Source: Gellertiella hungarica (GTDB lineage Bacteria; Pseudomonadota; Alphaproteobacteria; Rhizobiales; Rhizobiaceae). Taken from it: a stretch of 64,000 bases of DNA. Positions 44,444 to 53,537 of the stretch are shown piece by piece. The position numbers were made by a program, and so were the translations under genes. How positions within the stretch are numbered: position 1 is the stretch's first letter; each line of letters begins with the position of its first letter. Below the pieces are notes generated by a model. It had not been told where the DNA came from. It saw nothing but the letters and a program-made list of their open reading frames with translations, and did no database searches. The stretch is from the NCBI RefSeq assembly GCF_014197145.1, contig NZ_JACIEZ010000014.1, positions 16,922-80,921 on the forward strand. Reading direction: 5' to 3'.

Positions 44444-45565
44444 ATGTCATGGGACGCTAGCAACAGCGGCGGAGGCCGTCGGACGGAAGTCCTCGTCATC
44501 GGCGCAGGACAGGCGGGGCTTGCTGCGGCGAACGAACTGAAGAAGGCGGGCGTCGACTACCTTCTGTTAGACGCCGCTGCCGCGGTCGGCGATAGCTGGC
44601 GGCAGCGGTACGAAACACTGACCCTCTTCACGCCACGGAGCATCAGCAGCCTTCCCGGACTGCCCCTTCCAGGCGATTCCGAGGGATACGCCACGAAGGA
44701 CGAGTTCGCGGCATATCTTTCCCGATACGCGAAGATGGGCGGCCACCGCATCGAAACCCGGACGCGGATTTCGTCCCTCCGGAGGAAACAAGGCGCGTTG
44801 GAGGCCGTCTCCGACGACGGCAGGCTCTATTCTGCCTCGGCGGTTATCGTGGCCACCGGTCCGTTCTCGATCCCACGCATACCATCTATAGCAGAAAGGT
44901 TTTCCGATGAGATCCGGCAGATGCACGTCGCAGACTTCCAGAATGCAGGGTCGGTTGCCGAAGGTCCGGTCCTGGTCGTCGGAGACGGAGCAAGCGGAAG
45001 GGACGTCGCGCTGGCTCTTGCCACCAGCCACCAAGTCCTTCTTGCAAGGGGACGCGGCCGCAAGCTCTTTCCTGAACGAATCCTGGGGCGGAGTACCTGG
45101 TGGTGGCTCCAGCGCCTTGGGCTGCTGGGCGCAAAGCCGGATAGCATCATCGGGAGGAGGATGCGCCGGATCGATCCGTTTCCCAATCGAGGCAACGACG
45201 ACGCCACGCTGATCCGAAAGGGCGTCGCGCTGAAGCCTAGGCTGGTTTCCGTCGACGGCTGCCATGCCGTCTTCGCGGACGGATCGCGCGAAGCGCCGCG
45301 CACCGTGGTCTGGGCGACCGGCTACCGGGACGAGTTCGACTGGATAAGGATCGAAGGCGCAGTGGACGCCGAAGGACGGCTCCTGCACCAGGAGGGCGTC
45401 TCTCCGGTTCCTGGTCTCTACTTCGTCGGCAGACCCTGGCAACGGAACAGGGCCTCCGCTCTTATCGCGGGGGCTGGCGAGGACGCTTCCTTCGTCGTCG
45501 AAGCACTTCGCCGCTGGATTCGTGAGGATACTCGTCGCTCTGTGAACATCAGAGATGACGGGTAA
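44444..45565 (+). CDS. Flavin-containing monooxygenase-like (CzcO-type) oxidoreductase
   Basis: A 373-residue FAD/NAD(P)-dependent oxidoreductase of the flavin monooxygenase / CzcO group. Two dinucleotide folds are seen: VIGAGQAGLAAA (about 18-29, FAD) and VVGDGASGRDVA (about 177-188, NADPH), and WATGYRDEFDW (about 288) is the family's late motif. COG2072 proteins are often next to czcD-type exporters, as here. Substrate unknown. Confidence 0.8.
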   Translation: MSWDASNSGGGRRTEVLVIGAGQAGLAAANELKKAGVDYLLLDAAAAVGDSWRQRYETLTLFTPRSISSLPGLPLPGDSEGYATKDEFAAYLSRYAKMGGHRIETRTRISSLRRKQGALEAVSDDGRLYSASAVIVATGPFSIPRIPSIAERFSDEIRQMHVADFQNAGSVAEGPVLVVGDGASGRDVALALATSHQVLLARGRGRKLFPERILGRSTWWWLQRLGLLGAKPDSIIGRRMRRIDPFPNRGNDDATLIRKGVALKPRLVSVDGCHAVFADGSREAPRTVVWATGYRDEFDWIRIEGAVDAEGRLLHQEGVSPVPGLYFVGRPWQRNRASALIAGAGEDASFVVEALRRWIREDTRRSVNIRDDG

Positions 45566-45636
45566 AAGTTCACAAATTGATCCCCCGTATCTCCCGGACT
45601 TAACTTTCAGTTAAGGATCAGGGGGCGGACGAACGA

Positions 45637-46248
45637 ATGAGATTCTCTTTAATTGCCGGCTCGGCGCTCGCTGCTTCTGCGCTCGCCGGCTCTGCGAATG
45701 TTGCGGCCTCGGAGACATCCGGTGGGAAAAGCATGATCATCGGAGGAGTAACATCCCAGCCGATCGGCCACTACGAGTTCTGCCAAAGGAACTTGGTCGA
45801 GTGCAGCATCCGTCTTTCGTCTTCGCCCGCTCCCGAGCTGTCGGCGCAGGGCTGGGCGGCCATCGAAGAGGTCAACCGTTCCGTCAACAAAAGGATCGCG
45901 CCCAGGACGGACAAGCAGATCTTCGGCCAGGAGGAGGTATGGGCCTATCCAACCACTGAAGGAGACTGCGAGGATTACGCACTGCTGAAGCGCAGGGAGC
46001 TGGCTCGACGCGGCTTCTCTCTCTCCGACCTTCTGATAACAGTGGTGCGCAAGCCGGACGGGGAGGGCCACGCGATCCTGACGGTACGTACTGCTCAGGG
46101 AGACTTTGTTCTCGACAATCTTGAAGCTGACGTCAGGGCCTGGAACGAGACCAGCTACCTCTACGTGAAGCGGCAGTCTTCGTCCGACACCGGGCGCTGG
46201 GTTAGCATCGAGAGCGGCAAAGACGTGCCCGTCGGCTCCGTCCGCTAG
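45637..46248 (+). CDS. Transglutaminase-like cysteine protease (BTLCP family)
   Basis: A 203-residue exported protein with a signal peptide (about 1-27, ending VAA) and the bacterial transglutaminase-like fold: Cys in TTEGDCEDYALLKRREL (about 110), His in DGEGHAILTVRT (about 148) and Asp in FVLDNLEADV (about 162). LapG-like proteases of this family cut surface adhesins, but no LapA/LapD partner is visible here. It is convergent with the CDF gene. Confidence 0.85.
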   Translation: MRFSLIAGSALAASALAGSANVAASETSGGKSMIIGGVTSQPIGHYEFCQRNLVECSIRLSSSPAPELSAQGWAAIEEVNRSVNKRIAPRTDKQIFGQEEVWAYPTTEGDCEDYALLKRRELARRGFSLSDLLITVVRKPDGEGHAILTVRTAQGDFVLDNLEADVRAWNETSYLYVKRQSSSDTGRWVSIESGKDVPVGSVR

Positions 46249-46251
46249 TGC

Positions 46252-47186
46252 TCACCCCGCCGCCGAAGGAGTTGATCCGACCTCGTGTCCGATGACCTTG
46301 GCCTCGTCGTCGCACGAGTGTCCCGGCGTTTCTATCTCCATCGTGCTGTGACCGATCCCGTGTCTCTCCTGCAAGAGGGATCGTGCCCGGCTCTTTAGGC
46401 GGGACATTTCGAGGAGAGACGAACTGTCGACCACCAGGTGAGCCTCGAAGGCGTTGTGTCCTTCGTCGAGCGCCCAGACGTGGACATGGTGCACGCCGAC
46501 GACGCCTTCGACTGAGCGAAGATCTTCGACTACGCGATCGATGTCGACATCGACCGGCGTCCCCAGCATCAGGACGCGAATCGAACCTCCGATCTCCGAA
46601 AACGCCTGCCACAGGATGTAGCCTGCGATCAGCAGAGTGATGGCGGGATCGATCCATGTCCATTCATAGAGGAGGATGAGCGTGCCTGCGATGATGACGC
46701 CCACGGATCCGAGGGCGTCAGCCACGTTGTGCAGGAACGCGGCCCGGATGTTCATGCTGCTCTTCGACATCGCGTAGGTGAGCATTGCGGTGACGATGTC
46801 GACGACAAGCGCGATTCCCGCCACGACGACTACCGTCCAACCCTCGATCGGCTCCGGCTGGATGAAGCGCATTACAGCTTCGTACAGCAGATACAGGCCT
46901 ACAATGGTAAGCGTCGTGTAGTTGATGAGGGCGGCTACGATCTCGGCTCGTACGTAGCCGAAGGTCATCGAGGTATCTGCCGGGCGTCGTGCGATCCTGC
47001 GTGCGCCGTATGCGATGACGAGCGAGGCCGCATCGCTAAAGTTGTGTAGGGCGTCGGCTATGAGCGATAGGCTGCCGGAGAAGATGCCTCCCACGATTTG
47101 CGCGAAGGTCAGAAGACATTGACGACGATTGCCCAGCCGATGCGTCTGTCGCCGCCCGCCGCCTCATGATGGTGATGTCCACCCAT
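46252..47186 (-). pseudogene. CDF-family cation exporter, single-base frameshift near the start
   Basis: Translated in one frame from 47094 this gives most of a CzcD/ZitB-like Zn/Cd/Co exporter: GGIFSGSLSLIADALHNFSDAASLVIA, six membrane segments, and the cytosolic C-terminal domain with HVWALDEGHNAFEAH. The true start is the ATG at 47186 (MGGHHHHEAAGGDRRIGWA, with GAGGAG upstream), but at about 47107-47113 that frame reads TTC TGA where VFLTFAQIV needs TTC CTG. A missing C explains it. Without a restored base, no full-length protein would be made. Confidence 0.85.
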
Positions 47187-47223
47187 GTCGCTCCTCGCTT
47201 GCTGTCGTGCGTGATTTGGACCC

Positions 47224-47880
47224 TCAGGAACCCGCCTTTGTGGCCTCCAGTTCCGACGATACCAGGTCGTAGAGGCCCTGTGGGCTGAACTCCGTGAGCG
47301 GTTTCCCGTTGACGAAGAAGGTCGGGGTCTGTCGGACGTTGTTGGCTTTCATGTCCGCCACGTCCTGCTCCAGGACGCTGTCCACCGACGAGGAGACCGC
47401 ATCTTGACGAGCTCTCTCCTCGTCCAGGCCCGCGGCCACTGCGAACTGCCACGCCTTCTCGAGATCGGGCTCCCCATGAACGGCCCACGCCGGCTGCTGT
47501 GCCAGAAGCGCTTCAAGGACGCGTTCGAAAAGGTTCTGCTTCCTGGCCGCCTCGAGGATCCTGACGGCCTCGTCGCTTCCTTCATGCAGCGGCGTGTACC
47601 GGAGCACCAGGCGTACGTCGTCAACGGTCTGGCCCATTATCTGCTTCCCTCGGGGATAGAAGGCGCGGCAGGCTTCGCAGGACGGATCGAAAAATTCGAC
47701 GATCGTCACCGGAGCCGCGGCCGGCCCGGTGACGGGCGAGTGCATCCTGACAAGTGTCTCGTTCGAGACGGACCGGGTGGGTGGGGCATCGTCGGTCCTG
47801 CCTCCATAGAGGGCGGCCCCGCCGGCGAAGACTGCAACAGCTACGAATGCGGTGGACAGAACGAGGGTACGTCCCTTCAT
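47224..47880 (-). CDS. DsbA-family thiol oxidase/isomerase
   Basis: A 218-residue exported DsbA/thioredoxin-fold protein. A signal-anchor lies at about 7-27; the thioredoxin fold follows with the active site CEAC in FFDPSCEACRAFYP (about 77) and the cis-Pro region QTPTFFVNGKPL (about 178). Paired with the DsbB-like gene immediately upstream (overlapping by four bases), it would form disulphides in the periplasm. Start chosen at the ATG 47880; a longer frame runs through the DsbB gene. Confidence 0.88.
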   Translation of the reverse strand: MKGRTLVLSTAFVAVAVFAGGAALYGGRTDDAPPTRSVSNETLVRMHSPVTGPAAAPVTIVEFFDPSCEACRAFYPRGKQIMGQTVDDVRLVLRYTPLHEGSDEAVRILEAARKQNLFERVLEALLAQQPAWAVHGEPDLEKAWQFAVAAGLDEERARQDAVSSSVDSVLEQDVADMKANNVRQTPTFFVNGKPLTEFSPQGLYDLVSSELEATKAGS

Positions 47881-48315
47881 GGTGATGATCTCCGGCGCAC
47901 GATGAGGAGGAGCGCGATGATGATGGTGAACGCGGCAAGTGACAGCAGCGGCAGCGGGACCGATCCCAAAACCGTCATACCGTCCCCGGAGCAAGAAGGA
48001 CCTTCGCCGCAAGGCTTGATGGCCTTTGGTATGATCTCGAAGTACAGGAGGTTGTGGAAGGCGGGCCACGAGCCATCCAGGCACGGCGAGGGGAAGCGCG
48101 TAGAGCCAGTCTCCGGCGTCGGAGCGCAGCAACGCGGTCCCAAGCACGGCGACCAGCGGGAACATGAAGACGCGCTGGTGCCAGCACAGGTCGCATGGAA
48201 GCTGGCCCATCACCTCTCCGATGAACAGTGCCGCCAACGTGGAGACGAGCGCCATGATCCAAGCCACAAACATGAGTGTCGATGCCGCGTCGGCTGCCTG
48301 TCCAAACCGGCTCAT
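47877..48315 (-). pseudogene. DsbB-like membrane oxidase, single-base frameshift
   Basis: The first part (48315 to about 48070) gives MSRFGQAADAAS... with LPCDLCWHQR, the quinone-facing CxxC of DsbB/BdbC, and further membrane segments. The second part continues in another frame with FHNLLYFEIIPKAIKPCGEGPSCSG (second Cys pair) and a last membrane segment. The frame changes at about 48061-48067, where GCGGGCC has one G more than needed for VAAFHNLLY. As read, DsbB is truncated. Confidence 0.82.
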
Positions 48316-48340
48316 CGGTACTCCTGCTCTATCCGTACTC

Positions 48341-48371
48341 CTTATGAGACCTCAAGCTGCTACAGGGTCAG
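48341..48371 (-). promoter_or_regulatory. MerR-type promoter/operator, leftward
   Basis: On the minus strand, CTGACC (48366-48371) and CATAAG (48341-48346) are separated by 19 bases that hold CTGTAGCAGCTTGAGG, an interrupted inverted repeat. The over-long spacer with a dyad is the signature of MerR-family (CueR/ZntR/CadR-like) promoters. It would drive DsbB, DsbA and CDF. Confidence 0.75.
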
Positions 48372-48454
48372 CCGGTCTTCCGGCAAACCCCTGTCCTACG
48401 CAGGTGAAGGGTGCGGCACTTCGGCGCGTGACGGCGGCCGGCCATGTTTACGTG

Positions 48455-48485
48455 TTGACCCTCTAGTAGCTTGAGGGGGTATGGG
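48455..48485 (+). promoter_or_regulatory. MerR-type promoter/operator, rightward
   Basis: TTGACC (48455-48460) and TATGGG (48480-48485) are 19 bases apart, with CCCTC (48459-48463) and GAGGG (48473-48477) forming the dyad. It matches the leftward copy in sequence and would drive the SCO1 gene starting at 48520. Confidence 0.78.
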
Positions 48486-48519
48486 ACCCGCTCGATCAGT
48501 TGCATAGAAAGGCGGCGCC

Positions 48520-49137
48520 GTGAAAGGCCTTCGGATTTTTCGGATCATCACCTGGTGCCTCGTCGCCCTCGTGGGAGGCTGGCTTCTCGTGTTCGGCTAC
48601 CTGATGCCACTGGATCAGGGCCGGGAGGCGGCGACGACCGTCGCGTCGGCGCCGACCATCGGAAAGCCCTTCGAGCTGACGTCTCACCGGGGCGAGATCA
48701 TAGACAACGCCTTCCTCCGTGGGAAACCGTACCTTGCCTTCTTCGGCTTCACGCACTGTCCCGACGTCTGTCCGACGATCCTTTTCGAATTGACGGACCT
48801 CATGAAGGTACTCGGCCCGACCGCGGACGACTTCAATGTGATCTTTATTACGGTGGATCCGGAGAGGGACGATCTCGAGCTTCTGAAGGCCTACATGAGC
48901 TCGTTCGATCAGCGCATCATGGCCCTGCGTGGCACGGAGGAGCAGACGCAGACGGCCGTAAAGGCGTTCGCCGCCTATGCCAGAAAGGTTCCGACCGAGG
49001 GAGGCAACTACACGATGGACCACACGGCCGGAGTCTATCTTATGGATGCGGACGGCGGCTTCCGCGGCACGCTGGACATGCACGAGCCGCGTGAGATTCG
49101 CCTGCAAAAAATCCGAAACCTTGTTTCGGCTGCTTAA
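48520..49137 (+). CDS. SCO1/SenC-family copper chaperone
   Basis: A 205-residue membrane-anchored thioredoxin-like protein. An N-terminal anchor (about 8-30) is followed by the copper motif FTHCPDVCP (Cys-x3-Cys, about 86-90) and the distal His in NYTMDHTAGVYLMD (about 175). SCO proteins deliver copper to cytochrome oxidase or act as thiol reductases. Start GTG 48520 with AAAGG upstream. Being driven by a MerR-type promoter suggests copper response. Confidence 0.88.
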   Translation: MKGLRIFRIITWCLVALVGGWLLVFGYLMPLDQGREAATTVASAPTIGKPFELTSHRGEIIDNAFLRGKPYLAFFGFTHCPDVCPTILFELTDLMKVLGPTADDFNVIFITVDPERDDLELLKAYMSSFDQRIMALRGTEEQTQTAVKAFAAYARKVPTEGGNYTMDHTAGVYLMDADGGFRGTLDMHEPREIRLQKIRNLVSAA

Positions 49138-49343
49138 TTGCCTTGAACAGAAGGCTGAGGCAAATGCAACCATTTACCGGAAGCCTCTGCGCCTTTGCGG
49201 TAGCCCATCCCGACCCTCGGTGGCAGATAGGACGTCTGATTGCGAAGGCTACTCTAGCACTAGACCTTCTGCTTTCGGCCCCGTTCCGGCCTCCACTTTC
49301 CAAGCAGTTGATGTCCTTTTGTGCGCGAAGCCGCCATCTTGCC

Positions 49344-49823
49344 TTAGGAAGATGCGGTTTCTCTGAGGGCGCGATAAACGCTTGCCCGACCTATGTTCAG
49401 CGTCTTAGCGATCTCTGTTGGTCCGATCCCTTCGGATCTTAGACGGCGGATCTTAGCGACATCGACGTGGGGTTTTCTGCCTTTGTAGACACCTCTGCTT
49501 TTTGCTGCGGCAATGCCTTCCATCTGCCGCTCTCTTCGAAGGTTCGTCTCGAACTCAGCGAACACGCCGAGCATATCAAGGAAAGCTTTGCCGACCGCCG
49601 AGCTGGTGTCGATCGGCTGTTCTGTCGCCCTCAGCGTCACCCCATTCTGCTTGAGCAGCCGTACGATGTCCTGCAGATCCCCAACTGATCTTGCCAGTCG
49701 ATCAACTCGCGTCACGACCAGGCTGTCGCCGTCACGCATGAATTCCAGGAGCGTGTTGAGCTCCTTCCGATCCTGCTTATTCGATCCAGATTTCTTTTCC
49801 GCTCGGATGACGGTACACCCGGC
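49344..49823 (-). pseudogene. Serine recombinase (resolvase/invertase), 5' end lost to an IS element
   Basis: The frame runs AGCTVIRAEKKSGSNKQDRKELNTLLEFMRDGD onward to a C-terminal HTH (TEIAKTLNIGRASVYRAL), a Tn3-type resolvase. It starts in mid-protein right at the end of the IS3-family element (49824): the first 30 or so residues with the catalytic Ser are missing. An in-frame ATG at 49739 could start a shorter protein, which would lack the active site. Confidence 0.82.
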
Positions 49824-49862
49824 TGAACCGCCCCGGCTTTACCGGAGACCGTTTGGTTTGAG

Positions 49863-50768
49863 TTATGCGGCCATAGCTGGTGCGTCCAGCCTGGCGTAGT
49901 ATCGTTCTTCTGCCTCTGCAGGCGGGATATTCCCGATGGGTTCCAGAAGGCGGCGGTGGTTGAACCAATCTACCCATTCGAGCGTGGCGAACTCCACGGC
50001 TTCAAAGTTGCGCCATGGTCCTCGCCGATGGATGACCTCGGCCTTGTAAAGACCGTTGATCGTTTCGGCGAGAGCATTGTCATAACTGTCGCCAACGCTC
50101 CCGACAGACGGCTCGATGCCCGCCTCCGCCAGCCGTTCGGAATAGCGTATGGACACATATTGCGAGCCGCGGTCGGAATGATGAACCAGCCCGCCACGTT
50201 TGAAAGGCCGCCGATCATGAAGCGCCTGGTCGAGGGCATCGAGCACAAAGCCCGCATGGGCCGTTCGGCTTGCCCGCCAACCGACGATACGGCGGGCGAA
50301 GGCATCAATGACGAAGGCCACGTAAACGAAGCCCTGCCAGGTCGCGACATAGGTGAAATCGGATAACCACAGCATGTTCGGCGCTGGAGCGAAGAACTGT
50401 CGGTTCACCCGGTCGAGCGGGCATAGAGCGGACTTGTCCGACACGGTGGTTTTGACTGGCTTGCCGCGAATGACGCCGCGAAGACCCATCATTCTCATAA
50501 GCCGAGCGACGGTGCAGCGGGCGATGTCGTAACCTTCTCGCTGCAACTGCCGCCAGACTTTGCGCACGCCATAGACCTGGAAGTTCTCGTTGAACACCCG
50601 GCGTATCTCGACTTTCATGGCAATATCATTCCGTTCGCGGGCCGATAGGCGGTCCACGTCCGTGCGCTTGGCGATAACCTCATAATAGGTGGACGGGGCA
50701 ATCGGCAGCAGTCTGCAGATCGGCTCGACCCCGAGCACCGAGCGGTGTTCGTCGATGAAGGAAATCAT
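49863..50768 (-). CDS. IS3-family transposase OrfB (DDE domain)
   Basis: A 301-residue OrfB with an HTH_21-like N-terminal part ([32 protein letters not shown]) and an rve integrase core. The DDE residues are in [19 protein letters not shown] and [14 protein letters not shown]. It starts in an ATGA overlap with orfA. Intact, so this IS may still be active. Confidence 0.92.
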   Translation of the reverse strand: MISFIDEHRSVLGVEPICRLLPIAPSTYYEVIAKRTDVDRLSARERNDIAMKVEIRRVFNENFQVYGVRKVWRQLQREGYDIARCTVARLMRMMGLRGVIRGKPVKTTVSDKSALCPLDRVNRQFFAPAPNMLWLSDFTYVATWQGFVYVAFVIDAFARRIVGWRASRTAHAGFVLDALDQALHDRRPFKRGGLVHHSDRGSQYVSIRYSERLAEAGIEPSVGSVGDSYDNALAETINGLYKAEVIHRRGPWRNFEAVEFATLEWVDWFNHRRLLEPIGNIPPAEAEERYYARLDAPAMAA

Positions 50769-51094
50769 CGCTTCAGTGGGCGGTCGAGCTCCGCCTGGGC
50801 AAAATACGCCGAGGCTTTGCGTAAAATCTCATTCGCCTGACGAAGCTCGCGGTTCTCCCGCTCCAGTGCCTTCATCTTCTCCGCCACGTCACTCGGCAAA
50901 CCTGCACGCTTGCCGCTGTCGACCTCGGCCTTCTTCACCCATTCATGGAGGGTATGCGCCGAGCAGCCGATCTTGGCCGCTATCGATGATACCGCCGCCC
51001 AGCGCGATGAGTGTTCAGCTTCATGTTCCGTCACCATCCGAACGGCACGGGCGCGGACTTCAGGAGAAAATTTGTTCGTCGTTTTGCTTGTCAT
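50765..51094 (-). CDS. IS3-family OrfA (DNA-binding)
   Basis: A 109-residue OrfA with an HTH ([19 protein letters not shown]) and a leucine-zipper-like helix ([23 protein letters not shown]) that pairs with OrfB. It is the first gene of the complete IS. Confidence 0.9.
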   Translation of the reverse strand: MTSKTTNKFSPEVRARAVRMVTEHEAEHSSRWAAVSSIAAKIGCSAHTLHEWVKKAEVDSGKRAGLPSDVAEKMKALERENRELRQANEILRKASAYFAQAELDRPLKR

Positions 51095-51144
51095 AGACCC
51101 TACTTCTCACGAGTTGGGGTCTCCGGCAAAGCCGGGGCGGTTCA

Positions 51145-51284
51145 GTTTGTCTTCGCTGGCCCGTTTGCTCAACGGGTTCTTGAGCCAGGCGTAGAAGCCG
51201 CTCGGGTGTACATGGAGAAGCCGACACATCGTCCGCACCGAGAAGCTCAGGCGATGCAGAGCAATGAATGCGTACTTCACTTTG
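51145..51284 (-). pseudogene. IS3-family orfB, 5' fragment
   Basis: After the orfA stop region the minus strand reads [45 protein letters not shown], the start of an IS3-type OrfB, and ends at the inverted repeat of the neighbouring IS. Only about 45 codons remain. Confidence 0.7.
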
Positions 51285-51546
51285 CATCCCTGGCGAAGTA
51301 CGCGGCCGCTTTTTTTAGGATGTCGCGCTCCTCGGTGACGCGAGTCAGTTCCTTCTTCAGTCGCCTGATCTCATCGGCTTCGTCGCCGCCCTTCCCGTTC
51401 GATGCGCTGAACTTCTTCTTCCACTCATAGAGCGAATGCTGGCTGACCCCGAGCCGCTGCGAAACCTCCGCTACGGGGTAGCCGCGCTCGGTGATCTGAC
51501 GCACCGCATCACGCTTGAACTCTTCCGTGAAATTGCCTTTGCCCAT
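51277..51546 (-). CDS. IS3-family OrfA of the truncated element
   Basis: An 89-residue OrfA: HTH (EVSQRLGVSQHSLYEWKKKF) and coiled-coil (EIRRLKKELTRVTEERDILKKAA). It differs clearly from the OrfA of the neighbouring IS, so two elements are involved. Confidence 0.85.
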   Translation of the reverse strand: MGKGNFTEEFKRDAVRQITERGYPVAEVSQRLGVSQHSLYEWKKKFSASNGKGGDEADEIRRLKKELTRVTEERDILKKAAAYFARDAK

Positions 51547-51602
51547 GAAGGCCTCCTTGCCTCAGTTTTAGGGAAGAAGGCGTCTACAATTCTAGGGGCT
51601 AT

Positions 51603-52139
51603 TCAAACTTCATCATTGTCGGCGCCGCTGGTCTTCGTACGGCCGAGATGAATGGAAAGAGAGAGCAGGGGAGGGGCCCCGTCAATCTGGATCGGCTCTT
51701 CCTGCTGCAGCTGCTCGATCCTGAGGCCCGCGATTTCGCTGCGGCGACGGCCGCCCGAGGCAAAGGCAACCATCAGGATCGCACGGTCTCTGACATCACG
51801 CAGGTTTCCCGTCGTGCAGGTTGCGAGCAGTCTGGACAGAAGATCCCCTGTGACGGCCTTGGCGCTTTTCCGCTTCCTTGGTCGCGGCGTCGCACGCACG
51901 GCCAGCCGGATTGCGGACCTGAGGGCAGGAGAACCGAAAAAGCCATCGAGGCCGCGCCATTTCGTCAGCGTCGACCAGGTTGCAAGACGCCGGCGCACGG
52001 TATCAGGCGCATGAGAGCGCAAGCGATCACTCCTTGACCTCCCGAAATCGAGGGGAGGGCAGGAGCCCCGCTCCTGCTCCCGAGCTCGTGCGGAACAGCT
52101 GGAGAGAGGGGGACAAGCGCTAAACCGGAGGGGGATCAC
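51603..52139 (-). pseudogene. Tyrosine recombinase fragment, 3' end removed by an IS
   Basis: Residues of about 55-150 of this frame match an integrase/tyrosine recombinase: a core-binding part and then RDRAILMVAFASGGRRRSEIAGLRIEQL with the first catalytic Arg. The rest of the catalytic domain (second Arg/His and Tyr) is absent; the stop codon is supplied by the end of the truncated IS at 51603-51605. The N-terminal 45 residues do not resemble the family. Confidence 0.65.
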
Positions 52140-52394
52140 CCACCCGGAGGGCCGAGACGTATTTCATGCAAATGCGGCCGGTGCTGCAGGCCGCAGGCCG
52201 AAGCATGGGGAGACCGGTTTAGTGCTTGTGGGGGAGAGAGGGCAGAGCGCCTTTCTCCCCTCTCAGTGCGCTGAATAAATTCGCCTTCCGGCCCGAAGGA
52301 TATATTCCGGCACAGATAGCTTCCAGGCGGCTACGCGCCGTCATTTCCGTCATTCGAGAGCGCCAGAACACATCCTGGAAGCAGCCATTCTCCA
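52140..52394. other. Short non-coding stretch
   Basis: Between the recombinase remnant and the signalling operon I see no gene or clear structure. Confidence 0.4.
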
Positions 52395-53537
52395 CTATGG
52401 AGCTATCGCTGCCTGTATCGGTAGCTCAAGCGTGAAAACGCTGCCCAACCCCGGACCATCACTCCATACCGAAACATCGCCGCCGTGTAACTCCATGAGT
52501 TGTTTGACGAGGGCGAGGCCGATCCCAAGTCCCCCATGAGCATGATTCCGATGCTCTTCGACTTGCTCGAACATCCTGAAAATTGCGCCAGCGGCCTCGG
52601 CACTGAGGCCGAGACCATTGTCAGTGACGCTGATGCGATAGGTGCGCGGAAGTAATTCCAGCGCTACCTCAATCTGACCGCCCATCGGCGTGTATTTTGC
52701 GGCATTGTTCACGAGGTTTGAAACGCACTGCGTCAGCCGAACCTTGTCAGCGAACATCATGCACGGCTGATCCGGAACGTTGATGGACAAAGCATGGTTT
52801 CGCTCCTCGATTGCCTCTTTTGTCATATCCAGCGCGGAGTGAATGGCATCTCTCAAGTCAAAGTCAGACTTTACGAGATTGATTTTGCCCTGCGTTATCC
52901 GTGACACATCGAGCAGGTCGTCAACGAGCCTGATGATGTGGTCCATCTGTTGGTGCATGAGGCCATGGATCTGCTCCACCTTGCCAGCATCCGGCTTTCT
53001 CGAAAGAAGCTTCAGCCCGCCATTGAGAGCGGCAAGTGGGTTGCGCAGTTCATGGACGAGAACGCCGATGAACTCGTTCTTACGCTTGTCGGCGAGCTGA
53101 AGCGCGCGAGTCTGTGCCTCGAGAAGGTCGCGCTGTTCGGAAATCATTTTACGCTGACGATAGAGCTCTGCAAAAATCTCTGCCTTGCTGCGCAGAATAT
53201 CCGGCTCGATCGGTTTTTGAATAAAGTCGACGGCGCCCGCTTCATATCCCTGGAACCGCCGCTCGGCTGTATGGGTACCGGCAGTCACGAAAATGATCGG
53301 AACCCGCCGTGTCCGCTCATTGCCTCGCATAAGTTCGGCAAGTTCGAAGCCGTTCAGTCCTGGCATCTGAACGTCAATCAGCGCCAGTGCCACATCATGT
53401 TGGAGCAGAAGCTCGAGAGCCTCATCGCCGGACCGCGCCTTCAATAGCATCAGCTCGTCGCGTTGTAGCAGAGCTTCCAGAGAAAGCAGGTTCTCTGGAA
53501 GGTCGTCAACCAAGAGGAATTTGACGTCAGTGTTCAT
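52395..53537 (-). CDS. Response-regulator/histidine-kinase hybrid
   Basis: A 380-residue protein: receiver domain first (about 5-120, phospho-acceptor Asp in LIDVQMPG at about 54, and the KPIEPD Lys), then a short coiled coil, H-box FIGVLVHELRNPLA (about 155-170) and an HATPase domain (SNLVNNAAKYTP, TDNGLGLS, GGLGIGLALVKQLMELHGG). It may phosphorylate another regulator. It is the last gene of a four-gene leftward operon, with the start overlapping the cheB stop. Confidence 0.9.
   Translation of the reverse strand: MNTDVKFLLVDDLPENLLSLEALLQRDELMLLKARSGDEALELLLQHDVALALIDVQMPGLNGFELAELMRGNERTRRVPIIFVTAGTHTAERRFQGYEAGAVDFIQKPIEPDILRSKAEIFAELYRQRKMISEQRDLLEAQTRALQLADKRKNEFIGVLVHELRNPLAALNGGLKLLSRKPDAGKVEQIHGLMHQQMDHIIRLVDDLLDVSRITQGKINLVKSDFDLRDAIHSALDMTKEAIEERNHALSINVPDQPCMMFADKVRLTQCVSNLVNNAAKYTPMGGQIEVALELLPRTYRISVTDNGLGLSAEAAGAIFRMFEQVEEHRNHAHGGLGIGLALVKQLMELHGGDVSVWSDGPGLGSVFTLELPIQAAIAP

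Larger units (their letters stand above)
49824..51144 (-). mobile_element. Complete IS3-family insertion sequence
   Basis: Terminal inverted repeats of 27 bp with one mismatch: TGAACCGCCCCGG... at 49824-49850 and its inverse at 51118-51144. Inside are orfA (50765-51094) and orfB (49863-50768). The bases just outside the two ends do not match (GGC and GTT), so no target duplication is seen, as if flanking DNA was rearranged after insertion. Confidence 0.9.
51145..51605 (-). mobile_element. Truncated second IS3-family element
   Basis: Right end at 51605 (ATTCA; minus strand TGAATAGCCCCTAG...), then orfA and the first 45 or so codons of orfB, cut at 51145 by the complete IS. The left part of orfB is gone. 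Confidence 0.8.

Noticed and set aside
47224..48315. A fused DsbB-DsbA protein in one long frame
   Set aside because: The middle of the frame (VARLPQPPVLRDHTKGHQ...) resembles neither family, while another frame gives a proper DsbB C-terminus; this is a frameshift next to a separate DsbA gene.
52226..52435. Short plus-strand frame after the recombinase remnant
   Set aside because: No Shine-Dalgarno and it overlaps the end of the kinase gene; likely chance.
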